DNA from: Desulfosporosinus fructosivorans
GTDB lineage: Bacteria; Bacillota; Desulfitobacteriia; Desulfitobacteriales; Desulfitobacteriaceae
Assembly (NCBI RefSeq): GCF_004766045.1
Contig: NZ_SPQQ01000016.1
Coordinates: forward strand, 1-64,000
DNA: 64,000 nucleotides
Direction of reading: 5' to 3'
Position 1 is the first letter of the stretch, and the number at the start of each line of letters is the position of its first letter. The position numbers were made by a program, and so were the translations under genes. Positions 51,099 through 59,869 of the stretch are shown one piece after another. The notes beneath the pieces were generated by a model that saw only the letters and a program-made list of their open reading frames with translations, did no database searches and was not told the DNA's origin.

Positions 51099-51881
51099 TC
51101 ACGAAAGTAATATAACCCCATAATACACTAAAGGGAGTGCAAAAATCAGACTATCGAACCGGTCCAAGATCCCACCGTGCCCGGGAATAAGCTTTCCAGA
51201 ATCTTTAACCCCAGCGCTACGCTTCAAGGCAGATTCAAACAGATCACCAATTTGCGAGCTAATCCCAATAATAATAGCCAAGATGACATACATAATCAAA
51301 GTTGCTCCGCCGGCAATACGCCAGAACACTAAGGCGACTGCTACACTAAATAACAATCCCCCAAGAGAGCCTTCCACTGTTTTCTTAGGGCTAACTTGGG
51401 GAGCTAAAAGGTGGCTTCCAAATTGTCTCCCTATAAGATATGCGCCCGTATCCGTTGCCCATACCAAAAATATAGTCAGAAAAGTCCATTCGGTTCCATT
51501 TGGAAGCTGACGAAGTAAATATAGGTGAGATAATAAGACAACCGAATAAAGGACCGCAAGTATATTAAAGCTTGCTTCCGATAAAGACGTTTTTGGATAA
51601 GTTAAGGCCAACCGTCCAAGTCCAATTAGAAGCCAAAAGACTAGAACCGTCACCATCCATTCTGCCCCACCGCTCAACAAGCTAGCCAACCAAACAACCG
51701 TGACAACTGTCGTAAGCTTAGACCAAGTGCGGATACCCATTTTCTCACCAATTTGCATAAATTCCCATAAGGCAAATAATGTCAATACTGCAACTAGGAA
51801 CGCTGAATATAGCCCACCCATATAAATAAGTCCCAAGAAAAGTGGCGCGCCAATCAAGGCACTTATTGTTCTTTTAAGCAT
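51099..51881 (-). CDS. cdsA: Phosphatidate cytidylyltransferase
   Basis: Integral membrane enzyme making CDP-diacylglycerol for phospholipid synthesis. It has 260 residues with about eight membrane helices and the CDP-diglyceride synthase signature near the C-terminus: GDLFESALKRSAGVKDSGKLIPGHGGILDRFDSLIFALP. It is 9 nt downstream of uppS, the standard order. Confidence 0.95.
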   Translation of the reverse strand: MLKRTISALIGAPLFLGLIYMGGLYSAFLVAVLTLFALWEFMQIGEKMGIRTWSKLTTVVTVVWLASLLSGGAEWMVTVLVFWLLIGLGRLALTYPKTSLSEASFNILAVLYSVVLLSHLYLLRQLPNGTEWTFLTIFLVWATDTGAYLIGRQFGSHLLAPQVSPKKTVEGSLGGLLFSVAVALVFWRIAGGATLIMYVILAIIIGISSQIGDLFESALKRSAGVKDSGKLIPGHGGILDRFDSLIFALPLVYYGVILLS

Positions 51882-51890
51882 GTGTTCTCC

Positions 51891-52655
51891 TCAATTTGTA
51901 TGTATTCCACCGAAACGACGATCACGCTTCTGATACGCTTTTATCGCTTCAACTAAAGCCTTTTGGCCAAAATCCGGCCAAAGTTCTTCTACTACAACAA
52001 TCTCTGTATAAGCCAACTGCCAAAGTAGGAAGTTACTCAACCTCATTTCTCCTGAGGTCCGAATAAGCAAATCTGGATCTGGTAATCCTCGAGTGTAGAG
52101 TTTTTCACTAAAGCTTTGCTCATCAATCTCTTCAATTCTCTGCTCTCCAGTTAAGACTTCTTTGCTCAAACTCTTAACTGCATCGATGATCTCCGATCGT
52201 CCACCGTAATTAAGAGCAAGGTTTAGAATGAGGCCCGTATTATCGCGTGTACTCTTCATCGCATGTGCTAATTCATGCTGCGCCTCCGGCGGGAGGTCAT
52301 TGAGCTTCCCCATGGTACGAATGACTACATTGCTTTGATGTAACTCAAGGAGTTCCTTTCTCAAGTACTCCGTAAGAAGTGTCATCAATACTCCCACTTC
52401 ATCTTTAGGCCTTTTCCAATTTTCTGTAGAAAACGCATAAACAGTCAAGACCTCAATTCCAAGTTTAGAACATGCCTTAACGACCTTTCGTAAGGCCTCA
52501 ACGCCTGCCCGATGTCCCATTGAACGAGGAAGCGCTCGTTTCAGAGCCCATCGCCCGTTTCCGTCCATGATAATGGCAATATGACGCGGGAGGCGGTCCA
52601 TAGCAACTTGGTCATTTGATTTAACTTTATTTTTATCCCAAGGTTTGAACCACAT
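51891..52655 (-). CDS. uppS: Isoprenyl transferase (undecaprenyl diphosphate synthase)
   Basis: cis-Prenyltransferase supplying the undecaprenyl carrier for peptidoglycan. About 254 residues from ATG 52655 (GGGGG upstream). Motifs: HIAIIMDGNGRWALKRALPRSMGHRAGVEALRK (catalytic Asp near 30), YAFSTENWKRP, LNYGGRSEI and the C-terminal DPDLLIRTSGEMRLSNFLLWQLAYTE. The upstream in-frame extension to 52760 translates TTCGA-rich repeat DNA (peptide NHEHRISNIEYGGG) and is not part of the family. Confidence 0.95.
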   Translation of the reverse strand: MWFKPWDKNKVKSNDQVAMDRLPRHIAIIMDGNGRWALKRALPRSMGHRAGVEALRKVVKACSKLGIEVLTVYAFSTENWKRPKDEVGVLMTLLTEYLRKELLELHQSNVVIRTMGKLNDLPPEAQHELAHAMKSTRDNTGLILNLALNYGGRSEIIDAVKSLSKEVLTGEQRIEEIDEQSFSEKLYTRGLPDPDLLIRTSGEMRLSNFLLWQLAYTEIVVVEELWPDFGQKALVEAIKAYQKRDRRFGGIHTN

Positions 52656-52658
52656 CAT

Positions 52659-52930
52659 TCCACCCCCATACTCGATATTCGAAATTCGATGTTCGTGGTT
52701 CGATATTAAACTACAAACTACGGACTTTCGGACTATAAATCCTCGAACTAAGATATGCAAACCATGAAAAGCCCTATACTGGGTGTTCGATATTCAAACT
52801 ACAGACTTCGGGCCTTTCGAACCAAGAACCTCGAAAAGACCCCCTATTCGAAGTTCTTGGTCCGTGGTTGCGCGGTTCTTAGTTGAATATCGAACCACGA
52901 ACCACAAATATCGAACAACGAACAAGGGGT
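52659..52930. repeat. TTCGA-rich tract between the 67-residue gene and uppS
   Basis: The largest of the tracts, about 270 nt. Degenerate units such as TCGATATTCGAAATTCG, ATCGAACCACGAACC, TTCAAACTACAGACTTCG and TTCGAAGTTCTTGG are repeated. It begins about 10 nt after the stop of the gene at 52931 and runs to the uppS ribosome-binding site. ORFs through it are not convincing. Confidence 0.65.
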
Positions 52931-53134
52931 CTATGGCTGACTTGGCGAAAATTTCTCATACGCTAAGACAACCTCCACACGACCGTCAATTTCTCTAACA
53001 CGGACGACACGACAGCTTCCCCACGCTTTCATTTTACCATGAGGGCTCGTGATTTGAAAAGCATAAGGTTTACCTATGCTTTCAAGTTCAAGTTTTACCT
53101 CGTCCCAGTTTCGGCCGAGCAAACCTTGTATCAT
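52931..53134 (-). CDS. Conserved-looking small hypothetical protein after frr
   Basis: A 67-residue protein (MIQGLLGRNWDEVKLELES, then VRVREIDGRVEVVLAYEKF) of mixed alpha/beta appearance with no signal or membrane segment. Its ATG overlaps the frr stop (ATGA), indicating translational coupling in the frr-uppS operon. I do not recognise a named family. Its regular composition and coupled start make it a likely real gene. Confidence 0.75.
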   Translation of the reverse strand: MIQGLLGRNWDEVKLELESIGKPYAFQITSPHGKMKAWGSCRVVRVREIDGRVEVVLAYEKFSPSQP

Positions 53135-53688
53135 ACTTCCGTAATTTCACTTTCCTTAGTATCCATGATATGTTCAATCTCTTTAATGATCTTGTCTGTC
53201 AGCTTCTGGACATCTTCTTGGGCCCTCTTTATCTCATCTTCGGAGGCTTCATGATCTTTTTCAAGCTTCTTAAGCTTATCGTTGACATCTCTGCGCACGT
53301 TGCGAGCTGCTACTCGCGCCTCTTCAGCCTCTTTTTTTACCTTTTTGACCAATTCCATGCGACGTTCAGCTGTGAGTTGGGGAATATTCAAGCGAATCAC
53401 TATTCCATCACTGGACGGATTCAACCCTAGATCAGATTTCATGATTGCCTTTTCAATAGCTGGAAGAACGGTTCTATCCCAAGCCTGAATAACTAACATT
53501 CTTGGCTCAGGAGCAGAGATATTTGCCAGCTGGCTGATTGGAGTAGGTGCCCCATAGTATTCGACCATAACTCTGTCGAGAACACTCGGATTTGCCCGGC
53601 CTGCTCGAATTGTGGCATACTCTCTACGTAAGACGTCTATCCCTTTATGCATCCGCTCTTCTGCGTCTCTAATCACCTCAGAGATCAT
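53131..53688 (-). CDS. frr: Ribosome recycling factor
   Basis: With EF-G, splits post-termination ribosomes. It has 185 residues: EERMHKGIDVLRREYATIRAGRANPSVLDRVMVEYYGAPTPISQLANIS at the N-terminus and LTAERRMELVKKVKKEAEEARVAARNVRRDVNDKLKKLEKD near 120. It overlaps pyrH by 4 nt at its start and the small hypothetical gene at its end. Confidence 0.96.
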   Translation of the reverse strand: MISEVIRDAEERMHKGIDVLRREYATIRAGRANPSVLDRVMVEYYGAPTPISQLANISAPEPRMLVIQAWDRTVLPAIEKAIMKSDLGLNPSSDGIVIRLNIPQLTAERRMELVKKVKKEAEEARVAARNVRRDVNDKLKKLEKDHEASEDEIKRAQEDVQKLTDKIIKEIEHIMDTKESEITEV

Positions 53689-54410
53689 TCACTATCCCTC
53701 CCTACATAAGTTCCAATGGCTTCGCCCATAAGCACCTTTCGAATATTGCCTGGTGTTGTTAGGTCAAAAACTATGACAGGAATATTATTATCCATACAAA
53801 GTGACGTGGCAGTAGAGTCCATCACACCTAGTCCTTTGCTTAGGACATCGAGATAACTTAAACGGTCAAACTTCTTGGCCTGGGGATTCTTCATCGGGTC
53901 AGAATCGTAAACCCCATCTACCTTCTTAGCCATCAAAATGACATCAGCCTCGATTTCAGCAGCCCGCAAAGCGGCCGTTGTATCTGTGGAGAAGTAAGGG
54001 TTACCCGTTCCAGCCGCGAAAATTACAATTCGTCCCTTTTCCATATGTCGAATCGCTCGGCGTCGAATATACGGTTCAGCAACCTGTCTCATTTCAATAG
54101 CCGATAAGACACGGGTGACTGTCCCGGTCTTTTCTAAGGCATCTTGTAAAGCCAAGGCATTCATCACTGTTGCCAACATGCCCATATAATCAGCCGTTGC
54201 ACGGTCCATGCCTTGGGCACTTCCCGCAATTCCTCGCCATATGTTTCCGCCACCAACAACCAGGCAAACTTCAACCCCCATATCCCGAATTTCTGCCACC
54301 TGGGACGCTACGGAGACGAGCATATCGTGTTGAAGCCCAAAACCTTGATTACCTGCAAGCGCTTCCCCGCTAATTTTAAGGACAAGTCGACTATACCGTG
54401 GTTTTTCCAT
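53685..54410 (-). CDS. pyrH: UMP kinase
   Basis: Hexameric bacterial UMP kinase. It has 241 residues: LVLKISGEALAGNQGFGLQ, VVGGGNIWRGIAGSAQGMDRATADYMGMLATVMNALALQDALEK, and FAAGTGNPYFSTDTTAALRAAEIEADVILMAKKVDGVYDSDP. It is separated from tsf by a terminator hairpin, so expression of pyrH-frr-uppS and onward may rely on read-through or its own promoter. Confidence 0.96.
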   Translation of the reverse strand: MEKPRYSRLVLKISGEALAGNQGFGLQHDMLVSVASQVAEIRDMGVEVCLVVGGGNIWRGIAGSAQGMDRATADYMGMLATVMNALALQDALEKTGTVTRVLSAIEMRQVAEPYIRRRAIRHMEKGRIVIFAAGTGNPYFSTDTTAALRAAEIEADVILMAKKVDGVYDSDPMKNPQAKKFDRLSYLDVLSKGLGVMDSTATSLCMDNNIPVIVFDLTTPGNIRKVLMGEAIGTYVGRDSE

Positions 54411-54467
54411 CGATTAACCTCCATCAATCTTAATCCACGCCTAGAATGAGAAATCCTCTCATATTCG

Positions 54468-54493
54468 AAAAAGAGAACACCAGGGTGTTCTCT
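54468..54493 (-). terminator. Terminator between tsf and pyrH
   Basis: AGAGAACACC pairs with GGTGTTCTCT (10 bp), followed on the minus strand by TTTTTCG. It lies about 20 nt past the tsf stop. Confidence 0.82.
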
Positions 54494-54513
54494 AGATAGA
54501 TTGTCTAGGTTGT

Positions 54514-55167
54514 TTATCGATTTATTTCTTTCATAACTTCTGATGCAAAATCATCTTGTCGTTTCTCTATACCTGCACCTAACTCATAGCGAGTAAAACG
54601 TCGAATAACTATGCGTTCACCTATTTTAGCAATTTTATCGAGCACCAAGTCTCGCACGCTCTTATCTGGATCTTTAACGAATGTTTGATCCATTAAGCAA
54701 ACTTCTTTATAGAACTTTTCAATTCTACCTTCTACCATCTTTTCAATGATTTTCTCAGGCTTTCCTTCATTGAGAGCTTGCGCTTTTAAGATATCCTTCT
54801 CATGCTGAAGTACTTCAGCAGGTACGTCCTCTTTGTTCATATATTGCGGATTGGCTGCTGCAATATGCAACCCCAGATCGCGTACTAACGTTCGAAATTC
54901 ATCTCCACGAGACACAAAGTCTGTTTCGCAGTTCACTTCAATCAGTACGCCGATGCGCCCGCCGCCATGGATATAGGCTTCAACGGTCCCTTCAGCTGCA
55001 ACCCGCCCTTCCTTTTTAGCGGCGGCTGCTAAGCCTTTCTCTCGTAAAAAGTCGCAGGCTTTGTCAACTTCACAGTTACATTGTACCAGTGCCTTTTTGC
55101 AATCCATCATACCTGCCCCTGTACGTTCCCGAAGCTCTTTTACTTGAGCTGCGCTTACGTCTGCCAT
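54514..55167 (-). CDS. tsf: Translation elongation factor Ts
   Basis: Nucleotide exchange factor for EF-Tu. The 217 residues begin MADVSAAQVKELRERTGAGMMDCKKAL, with CDFLREKGLAAAAKKEGRVAAEGTVEAYIHGGGRIGVLIEVNCETDFVSRGDEF. This is the short form of EF-Ts, with one core subdomain reduced, as is common in Clostridia relatives. It follows rpsB after a repeat-filled spacer of about 210 nt. Confidence 0.96.
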   Translation of the reverse strand: MADVSAAQVKELRERTGAGMMDCKKALVQCNCEVDKACDFLREKGLAAAAKKEGRVAAEGTVEAYIHGGGRIGVLIEVNCETDFVSRGDEFRTLVRDLGLHIAAANPQYMNKEDVPAEVLQHEKDILKAQALNEGKPEKIIEKMVEGRIEKFYKEVCLMDQTFVKDPDKSVRDLVLDKIAKIGERIVIRRFTRYELGAGIEKRQDDFASEVMKEINR

Positions 55168-55189
55168 GGTTATCCCTCCAAATTCAATG

Positions 55190-55380
55190 CACGATGCTTG
55201 ACGCGCAATTTATATTTTACCAACAGATATTCACTTTATGTTCGAGTGCAATGCATAGGTTCGAGGTGCGATATTCTAACCTCGAACCTTCATATATACT
55301 ATAGTTGAAGCACGATGCCCGAGGTTTACTGCGTTTTGCACCGTATTCGGACATCGAACCTCGAACTACCAAACTCGCTT
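55190..55380. repeat. TTCGA-rich tract between rpsB and tsf
   Basis: Repeated AGGTTCGAGGTGCGATATTC, CCTCGAACC, ATCGAACCTCGAACTACC and related units occupy the rpsB-tsf spacer. They begin about 15 nt after the rpsB stop and end before the tsf ribosome-binding site. No gene. Confidence 0.6.
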
Positions 55381-56103
55381 TTAGCCTTCAGCTACTTCTC
55401 CAGCTTCCTCATCCTCATCGTTACTGTGTTGGCCTTCGATAATAGCATCTGCCATCTTCGAAGTAAGTAACTTGACTGCACGAATTGCATCATCATTAGC
55501 CGGAATTACAACATCGATTTCATCTGGATCACAGTTTGTATCCACAATTGCAACAATTGGAATCTTCAAACGGCGTGCCTCAGCAACCGCAATACGTTCT
55601 TTACGTGGATCAACAATAAACAAAGCATCCGGAATTTTCTTCATATTTTTGATGCCGCCTAAAAAACGCTCCAATTTTTCCATCTCATGACGCAGAGCAG
55701 AAACTTCTTTCTTTGTAAGCACATCGAAAACGCCTTCAGCTTCCATCCGCTCCAAAACACGCAAACGGTCAACACGTTTTTGAATCGTTTGGAAATTTGT
55801 AAGCATACCACCAAGCCAACGCTCGTTCACAAAATACATACCGCAACGTTCTGCCTCATCTTTGACTGACTCTTGAGCTTGTTTCTTAGTACCTACAAAC
55901 AACATGGTACCACCCTCAGCTGCGAGGTTACGAACAAAATTAAAGGCTTCATCAACTTTTTTAACGGTTTTCTGGAGATCAATAATATAGATTCCATTGC
56001 GCTCAGTAAAGATATAACGAGCCATTTTCGGATTCCACCGACGAGTTTGATGTCCGAAGTGGACACCCGCTTCCAATAATTGTTTCATAGAAATTACTGC
56101 CAT
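55381..56103 (-). CDS. rpsB: 30S ribosomal protein S2
   Basis: Small-subunit ribosomal protein S2. It has 240 residues from ATG 56103: MAVISMKQLLEAGVHFGHQT, RYIFTERNGIYIIDLQKTVKK, RWLGGMLTNFQTIQKRVDRL and PIVAIVDTNCDPDEIDVVIPANDDAIRAVKLL. The acidic tail NDEDEEAGEVAEG is typical. A TTG 12 nt upstream is in frame but less likely. The leader contains a small hairpin, CCTTGT-CTCCCG-ACAAGG (56157-56174). Confidence 0.96.
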   Translation of the reverse strand: MAVISMKQLLEAGVHFGHQTRRWNPKMARYIFTERNGIYIIDLQKTVKKVDEAFNFVRNLAAEGGTMLFVGTKKQAQESVKDEAERCGMYFVNERWLGGMLTNFQTIQKRVDRLRVLERMEAEGVFDVLTKKEVSALRHEMEKLERFLGGIKNMKKIPDALFIVDPRKERIAVAEARRLKIPIVAIVDTNCDPDEIDVVIPANDDAIRAVKLLTSKMADAIIEGQHSNDEDEEAGEVAEG

Positions 56104-56278
56104 TTTGTTAACCAACTTTCTTTTGTTTTTTCCTCCGCAGGTTCATCTCAAAACGCCCCTTGTCTCCCGACAAGGAACTAACGCTTTAATCCCTCTGCGT
56201 GCTTCATTAAACCACACTACCAATAGATAGATTAGCACATTCCGCAATTCTTTACAAGTAGGGTCAGTTCATCGAGCC

Positions 56279-56737
56279 TTACTTAATCAAACCAGCATAA
56301 CTCTCAAGGTTTGAACGTAAATCGTACTTCATTATGAAATTCTCGAGGTCACTCATGAGCTCGGGAAAGGGAAAATAGAACTCGCTCACGTAATAAAGCT
56401 CATCTTCAGTCCGAATCTGGGCGACTTCTTGCCCTTTTTGATCAAAGTAAAAGGCAACCCGACGAATATCCTGCGGTTCTAAGGTGTGTTTACCAAGTAA
56501 CGACTGAAAGACTATTTGCCCTTCTTTAATTTGAACATGTTTACTCTTTCCAACAATCCATAAGGATAAAATCCCGAGTGCTGCCACGACATAGATCCCA
56601 ATAAGAACCCGTAGTTCTAAGATTGGTAGCGTGCTAAAGAAATGAACACCACCAATAACAAGGGGAAAGAGAATTAGAAATAGAACGGCCGGAACGATAA
56701 GCGGTCGCAGTTGGTAAACATAATCATGTTCATCCAT
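56279..56737 (-). CDS. Hypothetical membrane protein
   Basis: I do not recognise a characterised family. From ATG 56737 (AGGAGG 9 nt upstream) it has 152 residues: a polar N-terminus (MDEHDYVYQLRP), two membrane helices (LIVPAVLFLILFPLVIGGVHF and LRVLIGIYVVAALGILSLWIV), then a cytoplasmic beta-rich domain (HVQIKEGQIVFQSLLGKHTL). This layout resembles bacterial PH-like membrane proteins. It lies between codY and rpsB on the same strand, 125 nt after codY. Function unknown. Confidence 0.75.
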   Translation of the reverse strand: MDEHDYVYQLRPLIVPAVLFLILFPLVIGGVHFFSTLPILELRVLIGIYVVAALGILSLWIVGKSKHVQIKEGQIVFQSLLGKHTLEPQDIRRVAFYFDQKGQEVAQIRTEDELYYVSEFYFPFPELMSDLENFIMKYDLRSNLESYAGLIK

Positions 56738-56862
56738 GAAATTTAACCTCCTGTCAAACAGTTTGTCCACTTCTTATGAAATGGCAGTTCCATGCTCTAC
56801 ATCAAGGGAGGTAGACATTCATGCTGCTAACGCAGCGCAACTAGTGTGCAAGTCACTCAGTC

Positions 56863-57657
56863 TTACTTTGTGTGTTTGATATGCTTATCCAATTCGTCTA
56901 TCAAATAATCGTTAAGAACTCGAATATAGGTGCCTTTCATGCCTAGTGACTTCGACTCAATCACTCCTGCTGACTCAAATTTGCGCAGGGCATTAACAAT
57001 AACTGAACGAGTTATCCCCACTCGATCAGCAATTTTACTGGCAACTAAAAGTCCTTCACCGCCGCCTAGTTCGGCAAAGATGTGTTCCACTGCTTCGAGC
57101 TCAGAATAGGACAGAGTTCCTACTGCGATTTGGACTGCCGCCTTTTTACGAGCTTCTTCTTCCGCCCGTTCCGCCTTAACTCGTAAAATTTCCATCCCTA
57201 CAACCGTTGCACCGTATTCAGCTAAGACTAAATCTTCCTCTTGGAATTCTTCATCATATTTAGCCAGCACAAGCGTCCCGACTCTTTCGCCTCCACCTAA
57301 GATTGGAACGATTGTCGTAAGTTTATTCGTGAAATGGCACGGTTCATCACAATTAAATACACAACCATTTGCAACCTGCGCAGTGTTAGTTTTTGTCTCA
57401 CTAACTTTCATCAGACCTTCATTATAGCTTTCCGGGAAACGCTCGGAATGAATGACAATGTCTTCCATGGTTCCGCAAACAAAATGATCCATAAAACTAT
57501 AGCCAAGGATCTTTCCTCGACGTCCAACGATATAAATGTTGGCAACTACCGCTTGACTAAGCACCTTAGCCATTTCCTCAAAATCAACTGGATTACCAGC
57601 AGCACGTTGAATTAATTTATTAACTGTCCTAGTCTTTTCTAATAACGATGTTTTCAT
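56863..57657 (-). CDS. codY: GTP-sensing pleiotropic transcriptional regulator CodY
   Basis: Global nutrient repressor of Firmicutes, responding to GTP and branched-chain amino acids. It has 264 residues. The N-terminal GAF domain (TVNKLIQRAAGNPVDFEEMAKVLSQAVVANIYIVGRRGKILGYSF) and C-terminal winged helix (GLLVASKIADRVGITRSVIVNALRKFESAGVIESKSLGMKGTYI) match the family. Gene order hslU-codY is as in Bacillus, here separated by structured repeat copy e. Confidence 0.96.
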   Translation of the reverse strand: MKTSLLEKTRTVNKLIQRAAGNPVDFEEMAKVLSQAVVANIYIVGRRGKILGYSFMDHFVCGTMEDIVIHSERFPESYNEGLMKVSETKTNTAQVANGCVFNCDEPCHFTNKLTTIVPILGGGERVGTLVLAKYDEEFQEEDLVLAEYGATVVGMEILRVKAERAEEEARKKAAVQIAVGTLSYSELEAVEHIFAELGGGEGLLVASKIADRVGITRSVIVNALRKFESAGVIESKSLGMKGTYIRVLNDYLIDELDKHIKHTK

Positions 57658-57702
57658 AAGTTAAATTTTCCTCCTTAAATTTGGTTGCTTGCTTAAGTTG
57701 AT

Positions 57703-57818
57703 CCAATCATGAGACTCCCACCTCTATAAGGGGGAGTGCCCCCCCTTACTCTACTTCGGTGGGGGTAGAATCTCCCCACCGAAGTCTCGATGTTCAACTT
57801 TGGTTGAACGAGTTCACT
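57703..57818 (-). repeat. Dispersed structured repeat, copy e
   Basis: Clearest copy. 5' hairpin GTTCAAC-CAAA-GTTGAAC inside AGTGAACTCG...ATCG. Middle hairpin with a perfect 12-bp stem (ACTTCGGTGGGG with CCCCACCGAAGT). 3' hairpin CTCCC/GGGAG around CTTATAGAGG, ending TCTCATGATTGG. It starts 8 nt after the hslU stop, in the same orientation as hslU, and ends 45 nt before the codY start. Confidence 0.75.
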
Positions 57819-57826
57819 CTTGTATC

Positions 57827-59212
57827 TTAAAGAATATAGCGTGCAAGATCTTGATTCTGCACAACATTGCCCAAACGTTGTTGAACGTATTCTCTATTAA
57901 TTGTCACAGTATAATCGTCGGGAAGTTCGGAGGCTTCGAAAGACAATTCCTCGAGAACTTTTTCTACAATCGTGTGGAGTCGCCTTGCCCCAATATTTTC
58001 GGTGCTAGAATTCACTTTGTAGGCAACTTCTGCTAATTCATCAATAGCATTCTCTGTAAAATCCACCTTTATCCCTTCCGCTCCCAATAAAGCGGCATAC
58101 TGTTTAATCAGCGACGATTGGGGTTCCGTAAGAATACGTTTGAAATCGGCTACGCTTAACGATTCAAGCTCCACTCGAATAGGAAATCTCCCCTGTAGTT
58201 CTGGAATAAGATCAGACGGCTTGCTTAGATGGAAAGCACCTGCAGCTATAAAGAGTATGTGATCCGTATTAACAGGGCCATACTTCGTTACAACAGTTGA
58301 TCCTTCCACAATTGGAAGAATGTCACGTTGCACTCCTCCCCTAGAAACGTCTGGGCCGCCCGCGCCATCGCGCCCAGCAATTTTATCGATTTCATCCAAG
58401 AAAACAATTCCCTCATGTTCTGTCCTACGAATAGCTTCTTGAACTGCTTCATCTTGATCAATCAGATTCTGAGTCTCTTCATGAATCAAGATTTTCCGCG
58501 CTTCGCGTACAGTTACATTTCTCTTCTTGTGCCGCTTAGGGAGCATCCCTGACATCATATCCTGTATATTCAAGCCCATTTCCATCATGTTATTGTTGCC
58601 CAGCATATCGGAAAGTGGCGTAGTTTCTTCAACAGCAATTTCAATAGTCTGCTCTTCAAGATCCCCACGCTGCAAGCGGTCAGCTACTAGCTTACGTTCT
58701 TTCTCCATTTCGGGAGTCACATCAATATCCTTTTCTGGATCTGGAGTTTGACCGAACAGCATCTGAAAGGGGTTGCCAGATGCACTCTCTGATCGTTTTT
58801 CTGGAACCAACAGCTCTATCAAGCGTTTCTCGGCATTGATGGCTGCCTGAGTTTGCACCTTATCTGAGCGCTCCACCTTCACCATACGTAAGGCTATCTC
58901 GACTAAGTCGCGAATAATGGCTTCCACATCTCGGCCTACATACCCAACTTCCGTAAATTTCGTGGCTTCGATCTTAATGAATGGGGCGCGAACAAGCTTT
59001 GCCAACCGTCGGGCAATCTCCGTCTTTCCAACGCCTGTAGGGCCAATCATCAAAATATTTTTGGGTATGATTTCTTCTTGTAATTGCTCTGACAGACAAG
59101 AACGACGGTAGCGATTACGCAAAGCAACCGCAACAGCTCGTTTTGCGGCATCTTGTCCTACGATAAACCGATCCAATTCACGGACAATTTCTCGAGGTGT
59201 CAAGCTGTCCAT
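57827..59212 (-). CDS. hslU: ATP-dependent protease ATPase subunit HslU (ClpY)
   Basis: AAA+ unfoldase of the HslUV protease. It has 461 residues: FIVGQDAAKRAVAVALRNRYRR, Walker A MIGPTGVGKTEIARRLAKL near 55, the I domain (about 110-235), Walker B GIVFLDEIDKIAG near 255, sensor/arginine segments (ELQGRFPIRVEL) and the C-terminal HslV-activating tail ending VQNQDLARYIL. It is 11 nt downstream of hslV. Confidence 0.96.
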   Translation of the reverse strand: MDSLTPREIVRELDRFIVGQDAAKRAVAVALRNRYRRSCLSEQLQEEIIPKNILMIGPTGVGKTEIARRLAKLVRAPFIKIEATKFTEVGYVGRDVEAIIRDLVEIALRMVKVERSDKVQTQAAINAEKRLIELLVPEKRSESASGNPFQMLFGQTPDPEKDIDVTPEMEKERKLVADRLQRGDLEEQTIEIAVEETTPLSDMLGNNNMMEMGLNIQDMMSGMLPKRHKKRNVTVREARKILIHEETQNLIDQDEAVQEAIRRTEHEGIVFLDEIDKIAGRDGAGGPDVSRGGVQRDILPIVEGSTVVTKYGPVNTDHILFIAAGAFHLSKPSDLIPELQGRFPIRVELESLSVADFKRILTEPQSSLIKQYAALLGAEGIKVDFTENAIDELAEVAYKVNSSTENIGARRLHTIVEKVLEELSFEASELPDDYTVTINREYVQQRLGNVVQNQDLARYIL

Positions 59213-59223
59213 AGTCTCACCCC

Positions 59224-59754
59224 CTATAACTCTTCCACATTTATTTGTTCATTAGTATAAACACAAATCGAAGCAGCAACAAGCATCGCTTCACGAACGA
59301 TCTCGGTCGTCGGCAAATCTGTATGTTTAACTAAAGCGCGAGCGGCGGCTAAAGCATAGTTTCCACCAGAACCAATTGCTGCGATTCCATCGTCTGGTTC
59401 AATCACTTCACCCGAACCGGATACAATCAAGAGATTTTGGGTATCCGCCACTAAAAGTAGTGCTTCAAGGTTACGTAGCATTTTGTCCGTTCGCCATTCC
59501 TTGGCAAGCTCTACTGCAGCACGTTGAAGATTTCCATGATATTCTTCTAGCTTTTGTTCAAACTTATCAAAAAGCGTAAACGCATCCGCTACAGATCCCG
59601 CAAACCCAGCAATCACCTTTCCCTGAAACAAGCGACGCACTTTCCGGGCTTTATGTTTCATCACGGTTGCTTGTCCAAAGGTAACTTGACCGTCACCCGC
59701 TATGGCTACGTGTTCCCCTCTCTTCACTGCGACAATCGTCGTTGCATGAAACAT
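59224..59754 (-). CDS. hslV: ATP-dependent protease peptidase subunit HslV (ClpQ)
   Basis: Proteasome-like peptidase that degrades substrates delivered by HslU. It has 176 residues from ATG 59754 (GGGGGTG upstream): MFHATTIVAVKRGEHVAIAGDGQVTFGQATVMKHKARKVRRL, AGSVADAFTLFDKFE and AIGSGGNYALAAARALV. The catalytic threonine would be in TTIVAV, but three residues (FHA) lie between Met and Thr, as in Bacillus ClpQ-type proteins, so propeptide processing or an alternative nucleophile must be considered. Confidence 0.95.
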   Translation of the reverse strand: MFHATTIVAVKRGEHVAIAGDGQVTFGQATVMKHKARKVRRLFQGKVIAGFAGSVADAFTLFDKFEQKLEEYHGNLQRAAVELAKEWRTDKMLRNLEALLLVADTQNLLIVSGSGEVIEPDDGIAAIGSGGNYALAAARALVKHTDLPTTEIVREAMLVAASICVYTNEQINVEEL

Positions 59755-59869
59755 TGCTAACACCCCCTTCAATAAAGTTTACTAGGGCACTTTCTGTGTG
59801 TCAAGTAAATTGTAGGCAATTTGCAACTTTTTGTGAAAATTCACTCTGTCCCTGGCCAAAATCGTCATC

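Noticed and set aside
52656..52760. N-terminal extension of UppS (NHEHRISNIEYGGG)
   Set aside because: It translates TTCGA-rich intergenic DNA, lacks a ribosome site and has no counterpart in the family.
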